A stretch of DNA of 42,352 nucleotides from the IMG/VR virus record IMGVR_UViG_3300030116_002717, positions 1,773-44,124 of that record; one strand, given 5' to 3'. A program made the position numbers and the translations under genes. Below, piece by piece: positions 1 through 5,708 of this stretch. A model generated the notes under the pieces. It searched no databases. It worked only from the letters and a program-made list of their open reading frames with translations, and was not told the DNA's origin. This DNA comes from a virus. Each line of letters starts with the position of its first letter. Within the stretch, counting starts at the first letter, position 1.

Positions 1-35
1 AGATTGTGCCGTAGTTTAGAATAGTTAGATACATA

Positions 36-227
36 TTACTCTGGTATGTAGCAAAAGCCTTTGAATGCAAACCATTCGCTGATGCCATATTTAACAATGT
101 CGCCGTCTGCGTCACGCTCGTGAGCAATGCAACCGAATGATGGTGGTAAATCACCGATACAGTATGGCTTGTAAGTTACGCCATTGAGCTGTATTCTTTT
201 GTCTTTGAGGAATTGTATTGTATTCAT
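36..227 (-). CDS. Small hypothetical leftward protein, 63 aa
   Basis: Last gene of the leftward cluster in this window. The function is not recognised. It is a soluble-looking small protein with three cysteine or aromatic-rich patches (PYCIGDLPP, SFGCIAHERD, FKGFCYIPE) and no membrane segment. An in-frame ATG at 242 would give 68 aa. However, that ATG overlaps the GGATAAT element of the promoter-like motif at 234-266, and the ATG at 227 lies exactly six bases from GATAAT, as in the gene at 648-953. I therefore prefer 227. The reading frame is open and the gene is preceded by its own motif copy. Whether it is a real gene rests mainly on that context. Confidence 0.6.
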   Translation of the reverse strand: MNTIQFLKDKRIQLNGVTYKPYCIGDLPPSFGCIAHERDADGDIVKYGISEWFAFKGFCYIPE

Positions 228-233
228 ATTAAT

Positions 234-266
234 ATTATCCATAGCAGTTCGTGTTTAGTTTGTTAA
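234..266 (-). promoter_or_regulatory. Leftward promoter-like motif, copy A
   Basis: Plus-strand reading: ATTATC, nine bases, TCGTGTTTAGTTTGTTAA. On the minus strand this is TTAACAAACTAAACACGA, nine bases, GATAAT, then six bases to the ATG at 227. Three more copies with identical internal spacing lie at 960-992, 1730-1762 and 1951-1983, each upstream of a leftward gene. The GATAAT block resembles a -10 element. If so, the transcript would start at or very near the ATG and be leaderless. Promoter activity is inferred; the repeat itself is seen directly. Confidence 0.6.
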
Positions 267-524
267 TGACTGCTCTTGAAACTCGCCGTGTAGTCTGCCA
301 ATTACTTCAACTAGTAAAGCTTGAGTGTGCTCACACACATGTCTACCATTAAACTTGTCTTCGTTTAACCACGAATCAACTTCCATTAAGTCGTCAATAA
401 TATTAGCTAATTCTATTCTGTTAATACATATAGAATCTCTGTCGTGTGAGTGAGGTCCGTCAATCTGAGCGAACATCGCTGTTGGCATTAGTAATACTGC
501 CGCTGTTTTAATTAATTTCTTCAT
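255..524 (-). CDS. Small secreted or periplasmic hypothetical protein, 89 aa
   Basis: Residues 1-20 (MKKLIKTAAVLLMPTAMFAQ) look like a Sec signal peptide: a basic start, a hydrophobic core, and likely cleavage after MFA with Gln at +1, as is frequent in Bacteroidota. The mature part is helical and acidic, with two His-rich spots (GPHSHDRD and RHVCEHTQ). No family is recognised. Its start overlaps the end of the upstream 47-aa gene (508-651) by 17 bases, which suggests translational coupling. Its stop overlaps the promoter-like motif of the next leftward gene. A phage-encoded exported protein could act on the envelope, but nothing in the sequence settles that. Confidence 0.7.
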   Translation of the reverse strand: MKKLIKTAAVLLMPTAMFAQIDGPHSHDRDSICINRIELANIIDDLMEVDSWLNEDKFNGRHVCEHTQALLVEVIGRLHGEFQEQSLTN

Positions 525-651
525 ATTGTATAGTTATTTCTTCGTTAGATATAGCGACAATATCCCAAGTAGAGTTTACCCAGCCTTGCCAGCCTTGATT
601 TATTTCTGCATTAAATACTAAGCAGAGTGCGATAATTGATAGTAATCTCAT
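508..651 (-). CDS. Small hypothetical protein with hydrophobic N-terminus, 47 aa
   Basis: Read from the minus strand: begins MRLLSIIALCLVFNAEINQG and ends IQYEEIN. The N-terminus resembles a short signal peptide or membrane anchor, followed by a Trp-rich stretch (QGWQGWVNSTW). The start is supported by a four-base ATGA overlap with the stop of the 101-aa gene upstream (648-953). Its end overlaps the start of the 89-aa signal-peptide gene by 17 bases. This tight coupling on both sides is the main evidence that so small an ORF is real. The function is unknown. A short export or membrane role is possible. Confidence 0.6.
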   Translation of the reverse strand: MRLLSIIALCLVFNAEINQGWQGWVNSTWDIVAISNEEITIQYEEIN

Positions 652-953
652 AGTAATTTCATTAGTGCGTTAACAACTTCGTTAGCAGGTGCTGTGTAGT
701 CGACGTTTAAGTCTGTTGAGTAATGATAGTTATCGAAACATTCCCACTGATGCTCTTCAAACTGCCAGTCGCCATACATACTACACGTAAGTAATGTTTC
801 ACGTAGACAGTGAGGATTTGAGTGCCATGTGAGTTGTATTTCACTGTCACCAATTAGAGTTAAGTCATGATTTGGCAAGTGATGCTTGAGTAGTTGATGT
901 ATTGCATCACGCTGTATTTTTACTTCAGCTCGTAGTTCTTTATCGAATATCAT
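648..953 (-). CDS. Hypothetical leftward protein, 101 aa
   Basis: No family is recognised. The protein is rich in His, Trp and Cys (HHLPNHDLTL, WHSNPHC, DWQFEEHQWECFDNYHY) and acidic overall. It has no signal peptide or membrane segment. The His/Cys density could support metal binding, but no classical motif is seen. The start at 953 lies exactly six bases downstream of GATAAT in promoter-like copy B, with no room for a ribosome-binding site, so a leaderless message is likely. Its TGA stop overlaps the ATG of the 47-aa gene (ATGA). Confidence 0.7.
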   Translation of the reverse strand: MIFDKELRAEVKIQRDAIHQLLKHHLPNHDLTLIGDSEIQLTWHSNPHCLRETLLTCSMYGDWQFEEHQWECFDNYHYSTDLNVDYTAPANEVVNALMKLL

Positions 954-959
954 ATTATT

Positions 960-992
960 ATTATCCTTAGTGGTTCGTAATTAGTTTGTAAT
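960..992 (-). promoter_or_regulatory. Leftward promoter-like motif, copy B
   Basis: Plus-strand reading: ATTATC, nine bases, TCGTAATTAGTTTGTAAT. Conserved positions and spacing match copies A, C and D. GATAAT on the minus strand is six bases from the ATG at 953, exactly as in copy A. The motif overlaps the stop codon of the 57-aa gene upstream. Confidence 0.6.
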
Positions 993-1165
993 TACTTTAC
1001 CATTGTTAAACGCTTGCTATCATTTACATTATACTTAGCAATGTATTGCTTAGCCTCATCGATTGTTGTACAACTCGGCACTCTATCATAAGTGTCGTCA
1101 GTGTACCACAACTTGTTTAATTCTGGAGCGTACTTGTGTCGCTCTAATCCGTATACTTCTTTCAT
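992..1165 (-). CDS. Small hypothetical protein, 57 aa
   Basis: Minus-strand frame beginning MKEVYGLERHKYAPELNKLW and ending NDSKRLTMVK. It is charged and soluble-looking, with a central TIDEAKQYIAKYN helix-like stretch. It matches no family I recognise. The start is supported by an exact ATGA overlap with the stop of the upstream 49-aa gene (1162-1311). The stop lies inside promoter-like motif B, so the next gene has its own promoter. Confidence 0.6.
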   Translation of the reverse strand: MKEVYGLERHKYAPELNKLWYTDDTYDRVPSCTTIDEAKQYIAKYNVNDSKRLTMVK

Positions 1166-1311
1166 AGCGTTAATGCTTTTAAGTAAGTTTTAATTAGTTT
1201 AGTGTAAGAGTATTGAAACATGTGATTGATATGTTGCACTCTTAAGTACTTTGCTACTGGTACACGCTTCTTGTATTGCTTAGCGATTTGCTTGATGATA
1301 AATGCTTTCAT
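1162..1311 (-). CDS. Small basic hypothetical protein, 49 aa
   Basis: Minus-strand frame beginning MKAFIIKQIAKQYKKRVPVA and ending LIKTYLKALTL. It is strongly basic with alternating hydrophobic residues, consistent with a small amphipathic helical peptide that could bind nucleic acid or membrane. No family is recognised. Its TGA stop overlaps the ATG of the 57-aa gene by four bases. Upstream lies the structured segment 1335-1455 rather than a copy of the 33-bp motif. Confidence 0.55.
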   Translation of the reverse strand: MKAFIIKQIAKQYKKRVPVAKYLRVQHINHMFQYSYTKLIKTYLKALTL

Positions 1312-1334
1312 AATTTCTATTATTATATTGTTAG

Positions 1335-1455
1335 TAGTAGCTTGCGAATCGAACGCAACTCGGCACCATGACTACTATATGTGAGTATTCATATTTGATT
1401 TACGAGGAAATACTCAACTAACTCGACTATATGTTGAAGAGTAGTTATGCTACTA
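1335..1455 (-). other. Folded segment with tRNA-like acceptor and T-arm pairing
   Basis: On the minus strand TTGCG-TTCGATT-CGCAA (1358 to 1342) is a perfect five-bp stem with a canonical seven-base T-loop. It is followed at once by GCTACTA (1341-1335). That heptamer pairs perfectly with TAGTAGC (1455-1449), as an acceptor stem would. Inside lie ACTACT/AGTAGT pairing (1440-1445 with 1371-1376) and an eight-bp stem (1409-1416 with 1382-1389, 19-base loop). At 121 nt, with no GG D-loop and no clear anticodon arm, it is not a normal tRNA. It could be a tRNA-like RNA, an attachment-site remnant, or chance. It overlaps the last codons of the 81-aa gene. Confidence 0.3.
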
Positions 1456-1690
1456 CTGCTTCAGTTTCACGCAACACTTTTGGTATATTGTTACTTGCAG
1501 TGTATGACTTGTACTTTGCCCAACATGGCATTGCTTCAAGTGACTTTTGCATTATAGTGAATGCTTTGTCGTGATTGTAAGTAACTGTTTTGCCATTTTT
1601 GAAGTTGACAGTAATGATTGTATTTTTACCAATTAATGACTTACGTAATACAAAACGCTTTGAAGTTAATGTGTTATTATTATTTGACAT
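1445..1690 (-). CDS. Hypothetical leftward protein, 81 aa
   Basis: No family is recognised. After a polar start (MSNNNNTLTSK) the body contains a likely beta hairpin (NTIITVNFKNGKTVTYN) and then a helix (KAFTIMQKSLEAM), ending in a short acidic/Ala tail. It has no signal peptide. A promoter-like motif (copy C, 1730-1762) lies about 40 bases upstream of the ATG, giving a leader of A/T-rich sequence. The last codons are part of the base-paired segment 1335-1455. Confidence 0.7.
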   Translation of the reverse strand: MSNNNNTLTSKRFVLRKSLIGKNTIITVNFKNGKTVTYNHDKAFTIMQKSLEAMPCWAKYKSYTASNNIPKVLRETEAVVA

Positions 1691-1729
1691 GATAAGTAAT
1701 TTTAAATGTTTATTAGTTTTCTTATTTAT

Positions 1730-1762
1730 ATTATCGAATGAGTGTCGTATTTAGTTTGTAAA
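1730..1762 (-). promoter_or_regulatory. Leftward promoter-like motif, copy C
   Basis: Plus-strand reading: ATTATC, nine bases, TCGTATTTAGTTTGTAAA. It is the copy closest to the consensus. It precedes the 81-aa gene by an A/T-rich leader of about 40 bases, unlike copies A and B. Confidence 0.55.
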
Positions 1763-1766
1763 AGAG

Positions 1767-1784
1767 TATACTTTGTTTAGTATA
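1767..1784. other. Short palindrome beside promoter-like copy C
   Basis: TATACT and AGTATA form a six-bp inverted repeat around TTGTTT. It sits immediately upstream of promoter-like copy C, between that motif and the 29-aa gene. It could be an operator half-site pair or a weak terminator for the 29-aa gene. The stem is too short to be sure. Confidence 0.25.
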
Positions 1785-1834
1785 TAATTTTACTTGAGTA
1801 GTATTCTCCAACTCGTGTGAGTGTGTAATATTAT

Positions 1835-1924
1835 TTAACTTAGTATTGCAGTGAGTGTAATTGCTACAATGATTAGTAAATAAGATTTGAGTGCGAGCAT
1901 TAATAGTTTATCTTGTGTAGTCAT
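1835..1924 (-). CDS. Possible 29-aa single-span membrane peptide
   Basis: Minus-strand frame MTTQDKLLMLALKSYLLIIV followed by AITLTAILS. Almost the whole peptide past residue 7 is hydrophobic, as for a one-pass membrane protein. It is preceded by promoter-like copy D (1951-1983) and a leader ending in an A-rich stretch. It is too short for confident calling; the motif upstream is the main support. Confidence 0.4.
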   Translation of the reverse strand: MTTQDKLLMLALKSYLLIIVAITLTAILS

Positions 1925-1950
1925 GTTGTATTGTTTTTAGTTACATATAT

Positions 1951-1983
1951 AGTATCGAGACATAGTCGTATCTGCCTTGTAAA
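1951..1983 (-). promoter_or_regulatory. Leftward promoter-like motif, copy D (divergent)
   Basis: Plus-strand reading: AGTATC, nine bases, TCGTATCTGCCTTGTAAA. It is the most diverged copy (TTAG replaced by CTGC), but it keeps all spacing and both end blocks. It is the outermost leftward promoter candidate and faces away from the rightward genes. Confidence 0.5.
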
Positions 1984-2069
1984 AATATACATGTAAAAAC
2001 GCAAAAATTCTAAACAAAATCGATATAAAAGGGGGCCCGTGGGGCTAAACACAATCGTTTTTCGTAACA

Positions 2070-2084
2070 GGCTGGTAGCCAGCC
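2070..2084. other. GGCTGG-TAG-CCAGCC hairpin
   Basis: A perfect six-bp GC-rich inverted repeat with a three-base spacer, standing out in AT-rich surroundings. There is no T-run on either side, so it is not a standard terminator. It may be a protein binding site or part of the leader RNA. Confidence 0.4.
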
Positions 2085-2123
2085 AGGTAGGGGGAACACA
2101 AAATCCCTATATTTATAACACGT

Positions 2124-2182
2124 AAAAATGTGACAATAGGTAGTTAATAGTATCCTAGTAGTAGGCTTGTGTCACACTTTTT
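2124..2182 (+). terminator. Terminator-like or attenuator-like inverted repeat
   Basis: AAAAATGTGACA (2124-2135) pairs with TGTCACA-C-TTTTT (2170-2182): seven perfect pairs plus an A5/T5 extension across one unpaired C. The long interior also contains CCTA-GTAG-TAGG. The T5 tail follows the stem in the rightward direction, 33 bases before the first ATG. It could terminate transcripts entering from the left or act as an attenuator in the late leader. The large loop makes the call uncertain. Confidence 0.35.
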
Positions 2183-2215
2183 AAATTAGCTCTTTACTAT
2201 GTGATTATATCAAGT

Positions 2216-2485
2216 ATGGCATTTAAGATGAAATACACTGGGAATAAATCATTTCCATTTAAGCACTCAGAGGATACTGCTGGGTATTCACACAACGAAC
2301 CTCATCCTGAGATGTCTGAACAAGGTGATGCTGTTCAAAAAGCAATGCGCGATCACGAGAGTAAAGAGGCTGCTAAGAAGACTAAAAAAGAACAGAAGGC
2401 AGAATACAAGAAGGCTAAGAAAGATTGGAAGAAAAGTGGTAAAGTAGGTGATAAACCAGAGAAGACATGGCGAAACAAAAACTAA
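2216..2485 (+). CDS. MAFKMK-type small Lys-rich protein, 89 aa
   Basis: First gene of the rightward structural cluster. It starts MAFKMKYTGNKSFPFKHSED and is followed by a long KKTKKEQKAEYKKAKKDWKK run, so it is very basic and probably disordered or a charged helix. A GTG start at 2201 would add MIISS. I prefer the ATG at 2216 because the MAFKMK beginning recurs in at least three other genes here. A role as an internal virion protein that binds DNA or the scaffold is an inference from charge, the shared N-terminus and position. It overlaps the next gene by 19 bases. Confidence 0.7.
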   Translation: MAFKMKYTGNKSFPFKHSEDTAGYSHNEPHPEMSEQGDAVQKAMRDHESKEAAKKTKKEQKAEYKKAKKDWKKSGKVGDKPEKTWRNKN

Positions 2486-2703
2486 CACCAACAGCACGCC
2501 GCATGAAAGCTATACGTGATAAACGAGCAGCAATGACAGATGATAGGCGTAATAAAAAAGCAGAAAACCAACGTAAGCGTCGAGCAGCCAAAAAAGCTGG
2601 TCATGACATCGAAGGAAAAGATTACGATCACAAAGATAAAAAGTTTAAATCAATCAAGCTTAACCGCGGCAACGACGGCGAAGGCACTAAAAAAGAAAAA
2701 TAA
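2467..2703 (+). CDS. Small Lys/Arg-rich hypothetical protein, 78 aa
   Basis: It begins MAKQKLTPTARRMKAIRDKR and continues with RRNKKAENQRKRRAAKK, then GHDIEGKDYDHKDK and a Gly/Asp tail (LNRGNDGEGTKKEK). It is basic in its first half and mixed-charge in the second, likely helical then disordered. The function is unknown. A nucleic-acid-binding structural role is plausible from charge alone. The GHDIEGKDYDH stretch resembles GHDVDGRDIVD in the next protein, hinting at a shared short module. It overlaps its upstream neighbour by 19 bases and its downstream neighbour by one (TAATG). Confidence 0.65.
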   Translation: MAKQKLTPTARRMKAIRDKRAAMTDDRRNKKAENQRKRRAAKKAGHDIEGKDYDHKDKKFKSIKLNRGNDGEGTKKEK

Positions 2704-3485
2704 TGGCATTTAAAATGAAGCGCCCTATGTTCGCAGGGACAGCCGCGCACAAAGCAGCTCTGAAATCTACTAGAGCAAGACACTTAGCAGAGGGTACAGA
2801 TCCAGATCACGGTAAAGGACATGACGTCGACGGAAGAGATATTGTAGATTCCGGCAAAGGAGGTAAAGGTAAAGACAAAACAACACTCTTCGTTAATGAA
2901 AGGAAGGATGGAGAAAAAAGAAAAGGAGACGACGAAGTGAGAAGGATGGTTGAAGAGGGAACTAAATTAAAAGACAATAAAGCTCCAGATATGACTGGGC
3001 CTGACAGGAAAAATGATGGAACCACCCGTACCGCGCCAAAAAGTGATTACGACAAAGCTAAAGAAAAAGACAAGGATATAGATAAGTACATACGAATTAG
3101 AGACGACAAAAACGCAAGTGAGGAAGAAAGAGCCGATGCTCAAGACAAAATCAACGAGGCGTATGGCAAAGGTCCTACTGATAGAGGTGATAAAGTAAGA
3201 AAGAAGAAAGAAGAAGAGAAAAAGGCAGATAGTTCTAAGCCTACTGAAAAAGCTGATACTTCAAAAGATACTAAAACAGATAAAATCGCTAAAGGTGAAA
3301 AGCCAGAAGGAACTGAAAAAGCTAGTGGCAGAATGAAGCCTGGAGATCCAGGTTACATGAAACTACCTGAGTCTGAAAAACTAAAAATTCAAAGAGCTGC
3401 TAAAGCAAGACACCAAAAAGCTCTTGATGCTTGGAGAAAAGGTGGAAAAGAAGGTAAGAGACCAAAAAGAAAAGACTATTACTAA
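2703..3485 (+). CDS. MAFKMK-type large charged disordered protein, 260 aa
   Basis: It starts MAFKMKRPMFAGTAAHKAAL. Nearly the whole chain is Lys, Asp, Glu, Gly and Ser with few hydrophobic residues, so it is predicted to be intrinsically disordered. A GHDVDGRDI segment near residue 40 echoes the upstream protein. The end is again basic (RHQKALDAWRKGGKEGKRPK). No enzyme motif is visible. The shared N-terminus, the neighbours and the composition suggest a packaged internal head protein or assembly cofactor. That function is inference. A hairpin (3498-3512) follows the stop. Confidence 0.65.
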   Translation: MAFKMKRPMFAGTAAHKAALKSTRARHLAEGTDPDHGKGHDVDGRDIVDSGKGGKGKDKTTLFVNERKDGEKRKGDDEVRRMVEEGTKLKDNKAPDMTGPDRKNDGTTRTAPKSDYDKAKEKDKDIDKYIRIRDDKNASEEERADAQDKINEAYGKGPTDRGDKVRKKKEEEKKADSSKPTEKADTSKDTKTDKIAKGEKPEGTEKASGRMKPGDPGYMKLPESEKLKIQRAAKARHQKALDAWRKGGKEGKRPKRKDYY

Positions 3486-3497
3486 ATAGAAATAACG

Positions 3498-3512
3498 TAG
3501 GGAAAATCCCTA
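3498..3512. other. TAGGGA-AAA-TCCCTA palindrome
   Basis: A perfect six-bp inverted repeat with a three-base loop, in the short gap before the gene at 3544. The string AAAATCCCTATA from this element also occurs at 2100-2111 in the divergent region, preceded there too by GTAGGG. The function is unknown; a phage regulatory element is possible. Confidence 0.35.
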
Positions 3513-3543
3513 TACCACAAATATAACCTAAAAACCAAAAACA

Positions 3544-3834
3544 ATGACATATTTGTACTATAAGACGTCAAGTACGACGCACACAGCAAGGCCAAATAAA
3601 CAAGAAATAGACGAGTGGACGCACATGTCTGCAAAATCTAACTGGCGAATTACCCAATTACCTAACGGATTTTACCAAACAGAGGTATCTAACCCAAAAA
3701 ATGAAGAAAGTTGGCATGCGGTTACGCGCAGAGAGACGCTAGAAGGCGCCGAAACTGCAATTGACGGCAGCATCGACTACTTTTCAAAAAAATTAGAGGC
3801 CACAAAAGGGCCAAAAGTAGTAAAAACATTTTAA
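3544..3834 (+). CDS. Hypothetical protein, 96 aa
   Basis: No family is recognised. A compact mixed sequence with a likely beta segment (NWRITQLPNGFYQTEVSNP) followed by a helix (RETLEGAETAIDGSIDYFSKKLEA). It is soluble with no signal peptide. It lies between two MAFKMK-type genes but does not carry that start. It is preceded by an A-rich leader without a Shine-Dalgarno site. A minor structural or assembly role is possible from context only. Confidence 0.6.
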   Translation: MTYLYYKTSSTTHTARPNKQEIDEWTHMSAKSNWRITQLPNGFYQTEVSNPKNEESWHAVTRRETLEGAETAIDGSIDYFSKKLEATKGPKVVKTF

Positions 3835-3844
3835 AATAGATAAT

Positions 3845-4099
3845 ATGGCGTTCAAAATGAAGGGTTTTAGCCCATTTGATGATAATCACGATAAAAGACC
3901 TAAAGGTGCTGAAGGTGATAATCAAAAAAATGTAATGGGTACAGGGCGTTTTGCAGGTATAGACTTAAAAACTTTCGACCAGCGTGTTAACGAAGAAAGA
4001 AAATCTCTTGGTGACGATCAAGCTGAAATCGAAAGATTTAATATACGGCAAGCAAAGCTCAGAGAAATGTTTCTAAAAAACGCTAAGCCTATAGAATAA
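3845..4099 (+). CDS. MAFKMK-type small protein, 84 aa
   Basis: It starts MAFKMKGFSPFDDNHDKRPK, followed by a charged linker and a likely helix (DQAEIERFNIRQAKLREMFL). It is the member of the MAFKMK group next to groEL. The function is unknown. The shared N-terminus with neighbouring genes and with the scaffold C-terminus suggests it is directed to the assembling head. A 37-base A/T leader containing TAATTTAATTTAATT separates it from groEL. Confidence 0.65.
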   Translation: MAFKMKGFSPFDDNHDKRPKGAEGDNQKNVMGTGRFAGIDLKTFDQRVNEERKSLGDDQAEIERFNIRQAKLREMFLKNAKPIE

Positions 4100-4112
4100 A
4101 CCACAACCACTA

Positions 4113-4129
4113 TAATTTAATTTAATTTA
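4113..4129 (+). promoter_or_regulatory. A/T leader repeat before groEL
   Basis: TAATTTAATTTAATTTA sits eight bases before the groEL ATG. The same 15-base core, TAATTTAATTTAATT, lies directly before the ATG at 9417. Bacteroidota use A/T-rich leaders instead of Shine-Dalgarno pairing, so this may set translation level. Its role is inferred. Confidence 0.35.
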
Positions 4130-4136
4130 CTAAAAT

Positions 4137-5708
4137 ATGGAATTTAACTTACCTAGTGAGTTGATCAAACAATTAGACTTTGGTCAAAACGCTAAAGAGA
4201 AAGTAATTGCTGGCGTAACAAAGCTAGCACAAGCCGTAAAAAGCACATTAGGCGCATCGGGTAAATGCGTTATATATGAAGATGCTCGCGGCAAACCGGT
4301 CATAACAAAAGACGGAGTAACCGTTGCCCAAAGCGTAGTCTTATATGATCCGGTCGAAAATATAGGCGCAACATTAATTAAGGAAGCGGCTAGTAACACA
4401 GTGAAAGAAGCAGGTGACGGTACCACAACGGCTACCGTACTTGCTGAAGCACTTTTAAAAGAAGTAAACAAAGAAAAATATGCTGATGAATCTATTAGAG
4501 AAATCAAAGCAGGTATTAGCTCAGGCCTGGACAAAGTTATGCAACATTTGGAAGGACGGGCTATTGAAGTTGAAGGGAGCATGCTTAGCGCTGTTAGCGC
4601 GATTAGTTGCAATAATGATCAAGCCCTTGGAAGCATTATTGCAGAAGCTTACGAAAAAGTAGGTAAAAACGGTGTCGTACTCATGGAGGGAGGTGACACT
4701 GATGAAACGCATGTCGAGTTAGTTGACGGGGTGCAGTTTGACTGCGGGCTTACGTCGCCGCACTTCGTCACTAACACTGATAAACATCTAGCTGAGCTAG
4801 ATAACCCATACGTGCTAGTCGTATCAAGTGAGATACCTAATGTACGTAAAATACAAGGTGTATTAGAGCACGTTATTAAAAAAGGTAGAGCTTTACTTAT
4901 AGTTGCTCCAGTGGCTCAAGGTGTTAAGTCTGCTCTTATGATGAATAAGGTTAAAGGTAATATTAAAGTCAATATTATTGATTTACCAGGATTTGGCCCT
5001 ACTAAAAAGGATGCCACTGAAGATTTAGCTATAATGACAGGTGCTACTGTTATTAACGAAGAGCTGGGTGATGATTTAGATCTTATTACGCCAGAGCATC
5101 TTGGCGAAGCTGAGTATGCTGTAACGAGTGATACCAACACTGTTATTACTCTTGAAGAAATGACAGAGGAAATTAACGAGCGTATAGACCAAGTAAATAA
5201 CAAAATTAAAGAAGAGAAAAACGGTTTTGTTAAAAAGAAGCTAGAAGAAAGGTTAGCTATGCTATCAGGTTCAGTAGGTATTATTAAGGTTGGAGCTGGA
5301 TCAAAGATAGAACTTAAGGAAAAGAAAGATAGGGTTGAAGATGCTATCTATGCTACTAAAGCAGCTTTGCGTGAAGGAATTATTCCTGGTGGAGGATCTG
5401 CACTATGGTGGGCATCCCAAAAAATTTCTCCCGCTAACGCGGGTGAGGAGATCCTCTTAGAGGCTATCAAAGCTCCAATGGCTACTATCTTAGATAATGC
5501 TGGTCTTTCAGACGTTCAGTGCGAGGGAGAGGACTATTGTGGTATCGATGTTATATCTGGCGAATGTACCGATATGATTGAGGCAGGTGTAGTAGACCCG
5601 GTGCTTGTAACTAAGTCTGCGTTAAAGAACGCTGTATCAGTAGTGTCAACTATTATATCAGCAGATTGTGTAATTTCAAACGTAAGAGTAGATGAGAGCA
5701 ATCAATGA
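4137..5708 (+). CDS. groL: Phage-encoded chaperonin GroEL (Cpn60)
   Basis: A 523-residue type I chaperonin with all three domains in order. The ATP site is intact: ITKDGVTVA (D59, equivalent to E. coli D52), AGDGTTTATVLA (residues 92-103) and RVEDAIYATKAA (D402, equivalent to D398). GGGSALWWA follows as in cellular GroEL. It is shorter than the usual ~548 residues and ends ISNVRVDESNQ, so the Gly-Gly-Met cavity tail is missing. It overlaps groES by 17 bases, forming a coupled pair. Full GroEL genes are rare in phages and are known from some giant Pseudomonas and Bacillus phages. Here it sits inside the structural cluster, so it may fold capsid or very large virion proteins. The identification is firm; the client is inferred. 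Confidence 0.97.
   Translation: MEFNLPSELIKQLDFGQNAKEKVIAGVTKLAQAVKSTLGASGKCVIYEDARGKPVITKDGVTVAQSVVLYDPVENIGATLIKEAASNTVKEAGDGTTTATVLAEALLKEVNKEKYADESIREIKAGISSGLDKVMQHLEGRAIEVEGSMLSAVSAISCNNDQALGSIIAEAYEKVGKNGVVLMEGGDTDETHVELVDGVQFDCGLTSPHFVTNTDKHLAELDNPYVLVVSSEIPNVRKIQGVLEHVIKKGRALLIVAPVAQGVKSALMMNKVKGNIKVNIIDLPGFGPTKKDATEDLAIMTGATVINEELGDDLDLITPEHLGEAEYAVTSDTNTVITLEEMTEEINERIDQVNNKIKEEKNGFVKKKLEERLAMLSGSVGIIKVGAGSKIELKEKKDRVEDAIYATKAALREGIIPGGGSALWWASQKISPANAGEEILLEAIKAPMATILDNAGLSDVQCEGEDYCGIDVISGECTDMIEAGVVDPVLVTKSALKNAVSVVSTIISADCVISNVRVDESNQ

Larger units (their letters stand above)
1984..2215. promoter_or_regulatory. Divergent control region between leftward and rightward genes
   Basis: About 230 bases without a convincing gene. 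It holds a G-rich tract (2030-2044), a GGCTGG-TAG-CCAGCC hairpin, and a larger terminator-like inverted repeat ending in T5. Rightward transcription of the structural genes must start here or enter from outside. No clean Bacteroidota promoter (TTG with TAnnTTTG) can be assigned; TAGGCTTG at 2162-2169 is a one-mismatch match to the -7 box, but its upstream partner is poor. Confidence 0.45.

Noticed and set aside
1-35. Possible regulatory sequence at the left edge
   Set aside because: Only 35 bases are available, with no motif match or hairpin.
1335-1455. Calling a standard tRNA gene
   Set aside because: The T-arm and acceptor pair well, but the length is 121 nt and there is no D-loop GG or anticodon arm; kept only as a tRNA-like structure.
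2201-2215. GTG start giving MIISS before MAFKMK
   Set aside because: The MAFKMK start recurs in neighbouring genes, and the extension is not seen in them.
4184-5203. Antisense ORFs of 142 and 95 aa within groEL
   Set aside because: They mirror the conserved GroEL frame on the other strand, have no leader or neighbours, and show no recognisable sequence.
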